From JARDZU01 sp963730285 (lineage in GTDB: Bacteria; Actinomycetota; Acidimicrobiia; Spongiisociales; ZC4RG35): a DNA stretch of 64,000 nt. Position 1 is the first letter of the stretch. Each line of letters starts with the position of its first letter. The position numbers were made by a program, and so were the translations under genes. Under the pieces are notes generated by a model that was not told the origin of the DNA, did not search any database, and worked only from the letters and a program-made list of their open reading frames with translations. Positions 49,231 to 57,300 of the stretch are shown piece after piece. Where the stretch lies: the NCBI GenBank assembly GCA_963730285.1, contig CAVSQY010000002.1, forward strand, positions 186,001-250,000. The letters run 5' to 3'.

Positions 49231-50669
49231 CCGGCCAGACCCTCCTCAGCCAGCAACTCCTCGGGCTCGACCGGCTTCCAGGGATTCACATGTTGAACCC
49301 CGTAGGTCCAGATGAGTGCGTACAAGGCGCAGACACCCAGCATCACGAAGAACGGGGTGTAGATGTCCGACCTGGTCATCCCTGGGGGGGTGATGTACCA
49401 CGCGGCCACCAGCATCCCGGCGGTGGAGAGGACCTGCGGCAGCGGGTAGAGCGGGGTCCGGTATGGCCTCGGCAGGTCGGGACGTCTCCTTCGGAGAAGG
49501 ATCACCGAGATGTTCACCAGGATGTAGCTGAAGATCCATGCCATCACCGCCGCGAGGATCAGATGGATGATCGAGGGGACGTCGCCATCGAGGAGGATCG
49601 CCCCAACGATGCCGATGACCGCCACCAGGATGATCCCCAGCCAGGGCTCCTTGTAACGGGGGTGCAGATAGCCGAACGCCTTGGGCAGGGTGCCGTCCTT
49701 GGCCATCCCGTAGAAGATGCGCGGGATTCCTGCCAACAGGGTGTTCAACGTGGCGGCCGACGCCAGTAGCACGGCCAGACCGAGCCAGATCTGCCCGAAG
49801 TCTCCCATCACCGACTGGGCGAAAGCCGGTATGGCCAGCGGGGTGTCCAGGATGAAGGTGCCGTCTCCCAGGTCGACGTTCTCCACCTGGCGCGCAACCG
49901 CCAGTCCATAGAGGAACATTGCTGCGGCCACCGCGATCACACCCACATACATGGCACGCGGCACCGTCCGATGCGACTCCTTCAACTCCGAGGCCAGCGG
50001 TGTGACGTATTCCACACCGACGAAGAGGAACAGAGCGAGGCCAACCATGCTCAGGACGGCGGTGAGATCGGTGCCTACGAAGGACTGACCGAAAAGCCCT
50101 GTGATGCTCGATTCCTTGGCGGTGAAGGTGCCAAGCAGGCCGAAGATGATCAGGGTCCCCCACATCGCTGCCGTCATTGCGATCTCGGTCGATGCATACG
50201 GTCGGATGCCCAGCATGTTGACCACGGCGAATATCACGAGAAGCAGCGCACCGATCCACCAGGAGCCCGACGCCTGATAGCGCTCGAGGAAGCCGAAGTT
50301 GAACGACGCGAAGACACCGGCGGTGGCTGTCTCGGCTGTTCCGGCGAAGATGTGCACCACCAGGTATGCAGCCAGGGTCCCGGTTATCGCGAAGAACCGA
50401 CCCATCCCAGCCGCGACGTAGTCGTACACGGATCCCGCCGTGGGAAGAAGCCCGGCTGCTTCGGCGAAGCTGGCCGACTGAGCCATCATCAACACGAAGG
50501 CGATGAGGATGGCCCAGGCAAAAACGGGCCCGCCGGCGCCATACCCGGTCTGGGCTGTGAGCAGCACCGACCCGGCAATGATCAATCCAACCGCGGTGGC
50601 CAGGGCTGTCGGGAAGCCGATAGCCGCCTTCTCCAGCCTGGTGTCGCCCGATCCTTCACTCATAGCCAT
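49227..50669 (-). CDS. APC superfamily amino acid/amine permease
   Basis: The 480-residue protein has about twelve transmembrane helices, beginning GFPTALATAVGLIIAGSVLL (helix 1 with the unwound Gly region). The APC signature after helix 6 reads VEYVTPLASELKESHRTVPR. It is probably a proton- or sodium-driven importer of an amino acid, polyamine or other amine. AGGAGG precedes the ATG at 50669. It lies directly downstream of a P450 in a cluster that also holds a GS-like ligase and a GATase, which suggests it imports the substrate of that pathway. Confidence 0.9.
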   Translation of the reverse strand: MAMSEGSGDTRLEKAAIGFPTALATAVGLIIAGSVLLTAQTGYGAGGPVFAWAILIAFVLMMAQSASFAEAAGLLPTAGSVYDYVAAGMGRFFAITGTLAAYLVVHIFAGTAETATAGVFASFNFGFLERYQASGSWWIGALLLVIFAVVNMLGIRPYASTEIAMTAAMWGTLIIFGLLGTFTAKESSITGLFGQSFVGTDLTAVLSMVGLALFLFVGVEYVTPLASELKESHRTVPRAMYVGVIAVAAAMFLYGLAVARQVENVDLGDGTFILDTPLAIPAFAQSVMGDFGQIWLGLAVLLASAATLNTLLAGIPRIFYGMAKDGTLPKAFGYLHPRYKEPWLGIILVAVIGIVGAILLDGDVPSIIHLILAAVMAWIFSYILVNISVILLRRRRPDLPRPYRTPLYPLPQVLSTAGMLVAAWYITPPGMTRSDIYTPFFVMLGVCALYALIWTYGVQHVNPWKPVEPEELLAEEGLAG

Positions 50670-50747
50670 GGATCCTCCTCAGGTCCGCCGCAGGCGGAAG
50701 CTAGCAAATCGCACCGGTCGTTGGCGTCCGAACGATCGGAACTCGGA

Positions 50748-52004
50748 TCAGACTCGGGAGAATCGCACCGGCAGGTGTTTGATCCCGTTTATGTGGTTGG
50801 ACCTCAACCGCACTGGATCGCCGAGAATCTCGATAGAAGAGACCCGGGACGCCAGCTCTTCGAGCATCACCCTTATCTCGAGCCGGGCCAGATGGGCGCC
50901 GAGGCAGAAATGGGGGCCGCCCCGCCCGAATGAGACATGGTCGTTGGGGGACCGGGCGAGATCGAAGCGGTAGGGATCCCCAAAAACCGACTCGTCGAAG
51001 TTGGCCGAGGCGAAGTACAGGGCGACCTTTTCCCCCTCACCGATGGTCAACCCACCGACCAGGGACTCCGCTGTGGCGACCCTTCTGTGAAAATGGATCG
51101 GCGTCGCCCAGCGAAGCACTTCGTCGGCGGCTCGATTGGCATCGATCCCGCCCGAGCGAAACAGCTCCCACTCATCGGGATGCTCGGCGAGGGCCTCGAC
51201 CCCCGAGGTGATGGTGTGCCGGGTGGTCTCGTTGCCGGCGATCACGAGGAGGACAAAGTAGGTCCCCAACTCGAGCTCGGTGAGGCGCTGCCCGTCGACG
51301 TGGCCCAGGGCCAGCGCTGTCATCACGTCTCCGGTCGGGCTCGCCCTGCGTTGACGGGCGAGCTCCTTGGCGATGTCGAACGCCTCGAGTGCCGCCGGAT
51401 GGCCAAAGGGAAGGAGGCGTAGGTCGCCTTCCGACATCGCCTCCAGCATCGGATCGACGTATTCGGGGTCGTCCGAGCCGATCATCTGGTTGCCCAAGCG
51501 GATCAGATGACCGACCCGATCCTCGGGAACGCCGAGGATGTGGGCCAGGACGCGAATCGGGACCTTCTCGCTCAGAGTGGGGACCAGGTCGATCTCGCCC
51601 GCCCCGATCGCCTCTTCGATCGCGGAGACGGCCAGGGCGCGGACGAAGCCCTCGTAGGCGCGGATTGCGCGCGGGGCGAAGTGAGAGGCGGTGAGTGATC
51701 TCAGTTTCCTGTGCCGCGGCGGATCTTCCTCGAGCATCGTTCGGCGCGCTTCGAGCTGGTCATCTGCCAGGTCGTCCAGGGTGATGACGCCGCCTCTCGA
51801 CGAGAAGGTTGCCGTGTCACGCGAGATCTCAACGAGGTCTCGATGCGAGCTGACCACCCAGAAACCGCGTTGATCGCCCGGATGATCACACCATGCCACC
51901 GGGGACTCAGCCCTCAGGCGGCGAAACTCGTCGTGTGGGACACCGGCCCGCCACAGATCGGGGTCGGTCAGGTCGACTCCGACACGTGGCCGGTCAGCGG
52001 GCAA
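50748..52004 (-). CDS. Cytochrome P450
   Basis: The 418-residue soluble bacterial P450 has the I-helix oxygen-activation motif VIAGNETTRHT (A-G-x-E-T) and the K-helix ExxR near AADEVLRWATPIHFHRRV. The heme-binding loop is FGRGGPHFCLGAHLARLE with the cysteine ligand. It needs electrons from a ferredoxin; a single-cluster ferredoxin gene lies 0.7 kb away on the other strand. The substrate cannot be read. Its start (TTG 52004) overlaps the GATase by 11 bp, so the two are co-expressed. Confidence 0.94.
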   Translation of the reverse strand: MPADRPRVGVDLTDPDLWRAGVPHDEFRRLRAESPVAWCDHPGDQRGFWVVSSHRDLVEISRDTATFSSRGGVITLDDLADDQLEARRTMLEEDPPRHRKLRSLTASHFAPRAIRAYEGFVRALAVSAIEEAIGAGEIDLVPTLSEKVPIRVLAHILGVPEDRVGHLIRLGNQMIGSDDPEYVDPMLEAMSEGDLRLLPFGHPAALEAFDIAKELARQRRASPTGDVMTALALGHVDGQRLTELELGTYFVLLVIAGNETTRHTITSGVEALAEHPDEWELFRSGGIDANRAADEVLRWATPIHFHRRVATAESLVGGLTIGEGEKVALYFASANFDESVFGDPYRFDLARSPNDHVSFGRGGPHFCLGAHLARLEIRVMLEELASRVSSIEILGDPVRLRSNHINGIKHLPVRFSRV

Positions 52005-52683
52005 TTTCCTCGAGATACCAGTCCAGCATGCGTTCCAAGGCGGGTTGGGACTCCTCGGATCTGAGCTTGGTCTCCTCGATCACTTGATTTGGGTCCCTCC
52101 CGGCATCGATCAGCTCCTGCTCGCCCCCGGCCTCACACCACGATGCCAGAAGGTCAGCGGTCATCTCAGGGTGGAACTGGACCGCCAAGCTGCGACCCAG
52201 CTGATACGCCTGTGCGCCCGAAATGTTCGTGGCCAACTCGACCGCACCAACGGGAAGCGTGAACGAATCATGATGGAACTGAAACCATGGGCCGGGCGAG
52301 ATCTGGGGGACGGTCGAGTCGATGACCCCCCATCCATACTCCGGAATCGTGGATTCTCGGACGGTGCCACCCATTGCGGCGGACATGGCCTGAGCGCCGA
52401 AACAGATTCCGAGAATGGGCACATTCGCCTCGAGGGAATCCCGGATGTACGCGAGCTCCGGCTGGACCCAGCCCTGACAACGCTCCTCGTAAACCGACCA
52501 TGGCGCTCCCATCAGCACCACCAGATCGTGCGCAGCCGGCTCCGGGAAGGTGGCGGTGACCGCCGGGTTGTCCATGTCCTCGACCACGACGAATGGCTCC
52601 AGGGAGATACCCCGGGTTTTGAGATGCTCCCCCACCCGCTCAGGTGTCGAAAGAGGATCGTGCTCGACGACCAATGCTCGCAT
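51994..52683 (-). CDS. Class I glutamine amidotransferase-like protein
   Basis: The 229-residue stand-alone GATase domain has the nucleophile elbow GICFGAQAMSAAMGG (Cys), and the His-x-Glu pair in VQFHPEMTADL completes the triad. It resembles GuaA-like amidotransferases of unknown acceptor, also seen as partners of GS-like ligases in aniline degradation (TdnT/AtdA2). A biosynthetic synthetase partner is absent. Here it lies between a P450 and a divergent ferredoxin/GS-like pair, which favours a gamma-glutamyl-amide role. TACCCT lies 6 nt before the ATG. Confidence 0.88.
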   Translation of the reverse strand: MRALVVEHDPLSTPERVGEHLKTRGISLEPFVVVEDMDNPAVTATFPEPAAHDLVVLMGAPWSVYEERCQGWVQPELAYIRDSLEANVPILGICFGAQAMSAAMGGTVRESTIPEYGWGVIDSTVPQISPGPWFQFHHDSFTLPVGAVELATNISGAQAYQLGRSLAVQFHPEMTADLLASWCEAGGEQELIDAGRDPNQVIEETKLRSEESQPALERMLDWYLEEIAR

Positions 52684-52689
52684 CGGGCG

Positions 52690-52695
52690 AGGGTA
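52690..52695 (-). promoter_or_regulatory. Putative -10 hexamer (TACCCT) of the GATase-P450-permease unit
   Basis: TACCCT on the minus strand lies 6 nt before the ATG at 52683, in the 44-bp divergent gap shared with the ferredoxin gene. Confidence 0.38.
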
Positions 52696-52727
52696 TCAGG
52701 GGGAGCCCATTTACTAGCTTGCGTCCC

Positions 52728-52913
52728 ATGAGGGTGAGCGTGGACCAGGACGTTTGTGTAGGGAGTGGTCTCTGTGAGGCATCGTGCCCCGAGGTGTTCG
52801 AGGTGGCCATGACATCACAGGTGGTGATCTCCGACCCACCTGCCGAGCTTCATGAAAGGGTGAGGGTGGCTGCGGCGGAGTGCCCGACAGAGGCGATCAT
52901 CGTACAGGGGTGA
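52728..52913 (+). CDS. [3Fe-4S]-type ferredoxin, probable P450 redox partner
   Basis: The 61-residue ferredoxin is of the P450-associated actinobacterial type. Cysteines are arranged as C-x5-C-x3-CP (CVGSGLCEASCPEVF) with a distal CPTEAI. The second position of the normal 4Fe-4S motif is not a cysteine, which implies a 3Fe-4S cluster. Start 52728 gives the canonical MRVSVDQDVC. It lies 43 bp upstream of the GS-like gene and is divergent from the GATase/P450 genes. Confidence 0.93.
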   Translation: MRVSVDQDVCVGSGLCEASCPEVFEVAMTSQVVISDPPAELHERVRVAAAECPTEAIIVQG

Positions 52914-52942
52914 GCCACCCGGCATCGCCCGCCGGGCGTTGA

Positions 52943-52948
52943 TACTGT
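52943..52948 (+). promoter_or_regulatory. Putative -10 hexamer (TACTGT) before the GS-like gene
   Basis: TACTGT lies 8 nt before the GTG at 52957 with no Shine-Dalgarno sequence, so the GS-like gene may have its own leaderless transcript in addition to read-through from the ferredoxin gene. Confidence 0.35.
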
Positions 52949-52956
52949 TGCCGACC

Positions 52957-54243
52957 GTGAGCGAGATCGATTACGACCGGGTTCGCTTCCTCTGGCCCGA
53001 CCACCTGGGGCTGGCACGGGGCAAGTACCTGTCTGCCCTCCGCGCCGCCGAAGGGTCCAACCATTGTGTTGCCTTGTTCTCCCTCCAGCTCAACCGGGAG
53101 ATGATTCCGTTTCCCGGGGCCCACCATGAGAGCTTCCCCGATGTCGAGGCGCGATTCGACGTCGACGACATACGGCCCGGCTGGGAAAATCGAACCGGTA
53201 TCGTCGTTGCGTCGATCACCAAGGACGGCGAGCCGGTCGAACTGGCGCCCCGATCGATTCTCGAGCGGGTCATCGCCGACTGGAAGGCCCTCGGATATCA
53301 ACCCAAGGTCGGCTTCGAGCTCGAGGCTTTTCTCTTCGAGCCCGACGGCGAGCATGCCTGGCGACCCATCCACACACCCGGCTCCTATGTGTATGGCACC
53401 GGGACCGCAGTCGACCCGAGCGGGACCATCGAGGAGATCATGGACACCGCCCTCTCGTTGGGGATCGAGCTGGAGTCGGTCAACTCCGAATATGACGACG
53501 GGCAGTTTGAATTGACCCTCCGGTACGACGATGCCCTCCGGGCTGCCGACGACGCCTTCCTATTCAAAGTCATGTCCAAGGAAGTTGCGGCAAAGCGCGG
53601 GTATCTCCTCTCCTACATGGGCAAGCCGATCACGGAACGCGGGGGCAGCGGGATCCATGTCAACTGGTCCTTGATCGACAAAGAAGGTAACAACGCCTTC
53701 TTCGACCCGGCTGACCGCGACGGGCTGAGCAAGCTGGCCAGGCAGTGCATCGCGGGGATCGTCACGGACCATGCATCGATGACGGCGCTGGTGGCGCCAA
53801 CGGTCAACGCCTACAAGCGCCTCCAACCCGCCTCGCTCAACGGCTTCTATGCCAACTGGGGCCGGGATCACCGCGGTGTCGCGGTGCGTGTTCCCCCAGC
53901 ACGCGGTGCCGGGACGCGACTCGAGCATCGGCTCGCTGACGGTGCCACCTCGGTCCATGTGGCAGCGGCGGCAACGATGATCGCCGGTCTGCGCGGGGTT
54001 CAGAACGGCCTGGACTGCCCTCCAGCCGAGACCCAGGACTGCATCACCGGGACCGACACCGAGGTGACTGTGCCACTGAGCCTCGGGGCGGCTCTGGATG
54101 CCCTCGAGAATGACAAAGACTTTGTCGCGGACTTCTCCCCCGCATATGTGGAGGGCTTCCTGGCGATCAAACGGGCCGAGTGGCAGCGTTACGTGACCCA
54201 CACCACCGACTGGGAGATCGACGAGTACCTCGAGTACTACTAG
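52957..54243 (+). CDS. Glutamine synthetase-like gamma-glutamyl-amine ligase
   Basis: The 428-residue protein has the glutamine synthetase catalytic domain: VGFELEAFLFEP (metal-binding Glu), SVNSEYDDGQFELTL, GSGIHVNWSLIDKEGNNAF (GS His signature) and GTRLEHRLADGATS (Arg/Glu). It lacks the GlnA adenylylation loop and differs from biosynthetic GlnA. The group includes PuuA, IpuC, aniline TdnQ/AtdA1 and the GS-like proteins of morpholine/piperidine loci, which ligate glutamate to amines using ATP. Start GTG 52957 fits VSEIDYDRVRFLWPD. The amine substrate is unknown. Confidence 0.88.
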   Translation: MSEIDYDRVRFLWPDHLGLARGKYLSALRAAEGSNHCVALFSLQLNREMIPFPGAHHESFPDVEARFDVDDIRPGWENRTGIVVASITKDGEPVELAPRSILERVIADWKALGYQPKVGFELEAFLFEPDGEHAWRPIHTPGSYVYGTGTAVDPSGTIEEIMDTALSLGIELESVNSEYDDGQFELTLRYDDALRAADDAFLFKVMSKEVAAKRGYLLSYMGKPITERGGSGIHVNWSLIDKEGNNAFFDPADRDGLSKLARQCIAGIVTDHASMTALVAPTVNAYKRLQPASLNGFYANWGRDHRGVAVRVPPARGAGTRLEHRLADGATSVHVAAAATMIAGLRGVQNGLDCPPAETQDCITGTDTEVTVPLSLGAALDALENDKDFVADFSPAYVEGFLAIKRAEWQRYVTHTTDWEIDEYLEYY

Positions 54244-54271
54244 CCGGGATCGGCCGGGAACAGAGCTTCCT

Positions 54272-54469
54272 TCACGACGGTCGGGACCGGTCGAAGGTGC
54301 GCCATGTGCCCATTTGCCCACCCCTCGCGAATTCCCCGCTACGCATGAGACTGCCATCGCGCCGGTAGAACTCCCAATTGCCGTGCATTTCTCCGTCAAG
54401 CCTGAAACCACGGTGTTTGGGGTTTCCATGGTCGTAGTCGGAGTTGTCGGCAAGCACCTCATCAGGCAT
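54272..54469 (-). CDS. Small MORN/YwqK-like repeat protein
   Basis: The 65-residue protein consists almost entirely of tyrosine/tryptophan-glycine repeats: GFRLDGEMHGNWEFYRRDGS then LMRSGEFARGGQMGTWRTFD. These match the MORN-like repeat found in the antitoxin-like YwqK family. It could be a stand-alone repeat protein or a remnant of a longer one. It follows the second P450 by 39 bp on the same strand, so may be co-transcribed. Confidence 0.7.
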   Translation of the reverse strand: MPDEVLADNSDYDHGNPKHRGFRLDGEMHGNWEFYRRDGSLMRSGEFARGGQMGTWRTFDRSRPS

Positions 54470-54508
54470 GGTCGCGAGTGTCGCAGAAAGGACGTCCCCT
54501 CGGTGCCC

Positions 54509-55663
54509 TCAGTTCCAGGCCACCGGGAGGCCGAGGGGACCGCGAAACTCGAACCCGTGCAACTCGACCTCGCCGTTCAGACGGAGACCGGGAAGCCGAT
54601 CGATGAGACGTTCCACTCCCAGCTTCACCTGCTGTCGCCCGATCCACTCCCCCAGGCATCGGTGCTCGCCCGCCGAAAAAGCCAAATGGGCTCCCTGGCC
54701 TCGCTCGATGTCGAATACGTCGGGATCGGCCCATCTATCCGGGTCCCGATTCGCCGAGGTGAGGACCGCGGCCACGATCGCTCCGCCCGGGATCTTCGCA
54801 TCACCAATCTCGACGTCCTGGGTTGACTGCCTGGTGGCAGTTCCAACCGGGGTGTGGAAGCGGAATGTCTCTTCGACGACCTTTCTCAGGAGGGACCGAT
54901 CTGACTGCACCGCCGCCAGGAGCCCGGGCTCGGTGAGCAGCATGTACATCACCAGCCCCACGCCGTCACGTGGCTCGTTGATCCCGCCGGAGATCATCAG
55001 ACGCACGTTGTTGACGATCTCATCTCTGGAGAAGCCCGCCCGTAGATAGTGAGACAGCCCCAGGTCGTCGGGGTGAATTTTCAATTCGTCAAGCTGGCCA
55101 CTCAGGGCCTCGCCCAACTCGGCATGGGCCCTGGAGGCGATGGCCGCCTTGTCCGGATCGTTCTCGAAGTTGGCCAAACCGGTGATGACGCCCCGGCACC
55201 AGCCTGCCAGCTGCTGCCATGTCACCTGTCGGAAACCCAGCGCCTCGAGCAGGGTCATGTTGGCCAGCGGCTCGGCGTAGGCAGCCATGAGATCGGTTTC
55301 ACTGTCGTCGGCGAACCGATCGATGAGCTCATCGAAGATCCCCGGCAGTCGCTTCCGCAGCCCACGCCCCGATAGGCCTCCGGTGAAGGGGGGCCGCATC
55401 CCGTCGGCGAGCCGGTCATGGGTGGGCCCGTCCAATGTCAGCATGTTCTCGCCCAGGCACTCACGCAGCCAACTTGGATCGGTATTTGCAGTGAACTGCT
55501 CCGGATGCTCGCAAATGAATACAACGTCTTCCCACCTCGTCACCAGCCACATGTCCAAAGACGGGACGTACGCAACCGGCTCTTCACGACGCAACTCGGC
55601 CAGGATCGGATGCGGGTCGGTCTCCAGAGCCTCAAGACTGAGGCTGGCCAGGTCGATCATCAT
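54509..55663 (-). CDS. Cytochrome P450 (second of the cluster)
   Basis: The 384-residue P450 has the heme loop FSAGEHRCLGEWIGRQQ with the cysteine ligand and the K-helix ExxR in VVEETFRFHTPVGTATR. The I-helix reads MISGGINEPRDGVG, so the usual acid-threonine pair is replaced by Glu-Pro. That altered proton-delivery residue may mean unusual chemistry. It is distinct from the P450 at 50748. ATG 55663 (MMIDLASLSLEALE) is chosen; the longer upstream frame overlaps the divergent membrane protein. Confidence 0.93.
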   Translation of the reverse strand: MMIDLASLSLEALETDPHPILAELRREEPVAYVPSLDMWLVTRWEDVVFICEHPEQFTANTDPSWLRECLGENMLTLDGPTHDRLADGMRPPFTGGLSGRGLRKRLPGIFDELIDRFADDSETDLMAAYAEPLANMTLLEALGFRQVTWQQLAGWCRGVITGLANFENDPDKAAIASRAHAELGEALSGQLDELKIHPDDLGLSHYLRAGFSRDEIVNNVRLMISGGINEPRDGVGLVMYMLLTEPGLLAAVQSDRSLLRKVVEETFRFHTPVGTATRQSTQDVEIGDAKIPGGAIVAAVLTSANRDPDRWADPDVFDIERGQGAHLAFSAGEHRCLGEWIGRQQVKLGVERLIDRLPGLRLNGEVELHGFEFRGPLGLPVAWN

Positions 55664-55701
55664 TTCTGATTTGAATCTACGCTGCGGCGTCGGAGGAGTG
55701 G

Positions 55702-57291
55702 GTGAGCAGATCCACATACCCCGTCGCTGGTCTCGACGACGCTGAGCCCGACCGTGAAGGGCGACCGCCGGACTCGCGACGGGTGATCTCGAATCGTTGG
55801 AAGCTGGCGGTATTGGTCGTGGCTGCGCTCGCGCAGCTTTCCCTGCCCCTTCTCGGGTTCTACTCGACTTCGGCCGACGAGAGCGCACGCGCCATCGGAG
55901 CCAATGACGCGACCGTCGTCGACTTGATCCGACCGGACGTATGGCCCCCTTTCTATGAGGTGACGGTCGGCCTGGCGCTCGACATCAACGACGACCTGGT
56001 CGTGGTGCCACGCATCGTCACGTTCATCGCCGGGTTGATTTGCCTCTGGGCGTTGATGTCAATGGCCGATCGCCTTTTTCGAGACGACCGGACAACCCTG
56101 ATCGCCGGTTTCGTCGGGGCTCTGATCCCACACCGCCTTGTATTCAGCGTGGCACCGATGTCAGAGATCTTCCTCTTTCTCTTCGCCATCCTGGCCGCCA
56201 ATTCGCTGCTGGCCTGGATCCAAACCGATGAGGACCGGCATGGGTTGGCGGCGGCCGGCTGGCTGCTGGTGGCCACAATGGTCAGATATGAGGCGTGGGT
56301 CATGGCCGCAGTGGTAGCCGGATATGCACTCTGGCGGTACCTGAGACAACGCGATGCCCACCTGCTGGGAGTGGCAGCGCTATGCCTCGGGTTTCCCCTG
56401 ATCTGGCTCATCTCCAATCTCACCTGGCCCGGTGACATCAGATACCTCTCGCTCACCAGTCAGCAGACGTCGATCTCACTACTGCCGTCGCGGTTGCAAG
56501 TCACCAACACCGCTCTCTACCAATTCCTCAAGGACTTGATCCTGATCCCTGGTCTCCTCTTCGGAATGACAGCCCTCGCGGTGAATGCCAAGCGATCCCG
56601 ACCCATACGCATCTGGGCCGCCCTCGAGTTCACACCAATGATCCTGGTCTCGGTCGCGGCCTTCGTCAGCCGGAGCACGCCGCTGGCGTCGCCATGGCGG
56701 CTCAGTGGGACCTGGATCATCATGGTGATCCCGTTCTTCGCCTACGCGGTGACGTGGCTCTGGGACTCATTGACGGGACGGCGTGCCCTGATCGCAGCAT
56801 CCGTCCTCCTGGCCTCCGGCGTCTTTCCGATGATCGGGAGGACGGCCACCAAGCTGAGCGGGTCGAAGCTCACCACGGAGGAGCTGAACATCGGGCGCAA
56901 GGTGGGGAACATGCTCGATGGGTCGAGTGGGCAAGCACTCATCGAGTCGAGCGAAGGGTTCGAGTACCTGGACATGCTGGTGGCGACAGGACATCTCGAT
57001 CGCTTCATCCTGACCAGGGGCGAAGATCCTTTCGTGCTTGCAATATTCAGCGGGGATATCGCCGCCTGGGAAAATCGCGACCCAGATCTGATCGCCAATC
57101 ACGCCCGGGTCAACTATTCCTTCGACCAGGGTGTCGATCCACAGGTGCTCGCTTGTGACGGGATAAGTCTGTTTCTGGTTCAGAGCGATGAACTTGAAAG
57201 CACCGCCGCCAGGACGCCCGGTCTCAGCGTCGCCGTCGTTGGGGCGGGCTGGACCCTCTTCCGGATCGAGGATGAATGCCCGGGTACCTGA
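55702..57291 (+). CDS. GT-C-fold membrane glycosyltransferase-like protein (ArnT/PMT type)
   Basis: The 529-residue integral membrane protein has about ten hydrophobic segments in the N-terminal 380 residues. An acidic first extracytoplasmic loop (STSADESARAIGAND) and RPDVWPPFYEVTVGLAL match the GT-C layout of dolichyl/undecaprenyl-phosphate-sugar transferases. The soluble C-terminal part (LDGSSGQALIESSEGFEYLD onward) lies outside. The sugar and acceptor are unknown. GTG 55702 has GGAGG at 5 nt. It is divergent from the second P450 and convergent with the aldehyde dehydrogenase-like gene. Confidence 0.75.
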   Translation: MSRSTYPVAGLDDAEPDREGRPPDSRRVISNRWKLAVLVVAALAQLSLPLLGFYSTSADESARAIGANDATVVDLIRPDVWPPFYEVTVGLALDINDDLVVVPRIVTFIAGLICLWALMSMADRLFRDDRTTLIAGFVGALIPHRLVFSVAPMSEIFLFLFAILAANSLLAWIQTDEDRHGLAAAGWLLVATMVRYEAWVMAAVVAGYALWRYLRQRDAHLLGVAALCLGFPLIWLISNLTWPGDIRYLSLTSQQTSISLLPSRLQVTNTALYQFLKDLILIPGLLFGMTALAVNAKRSRPIRIWAALEFTPMILVSVAAFVSRSTPLASPWRLSGTWIIMVIPFFAYAVTWLWDSLTGRRALIAASVLLASGVFPMIGRTATKLSGSKLTTEELNIGRKVGNMLDGSSGQALIESSEGFEYLDMLVATGHLDRFILTRGEDPFVLAIFSGDIAAWENRDPDLIANHARVNYSFDQGVDPQVLACDGISLFLVQSDELESTAARTPGLSVAVVGAGWTLFRIEDECPGT

Positions 57292-57300
57292 CTTCGGCCT

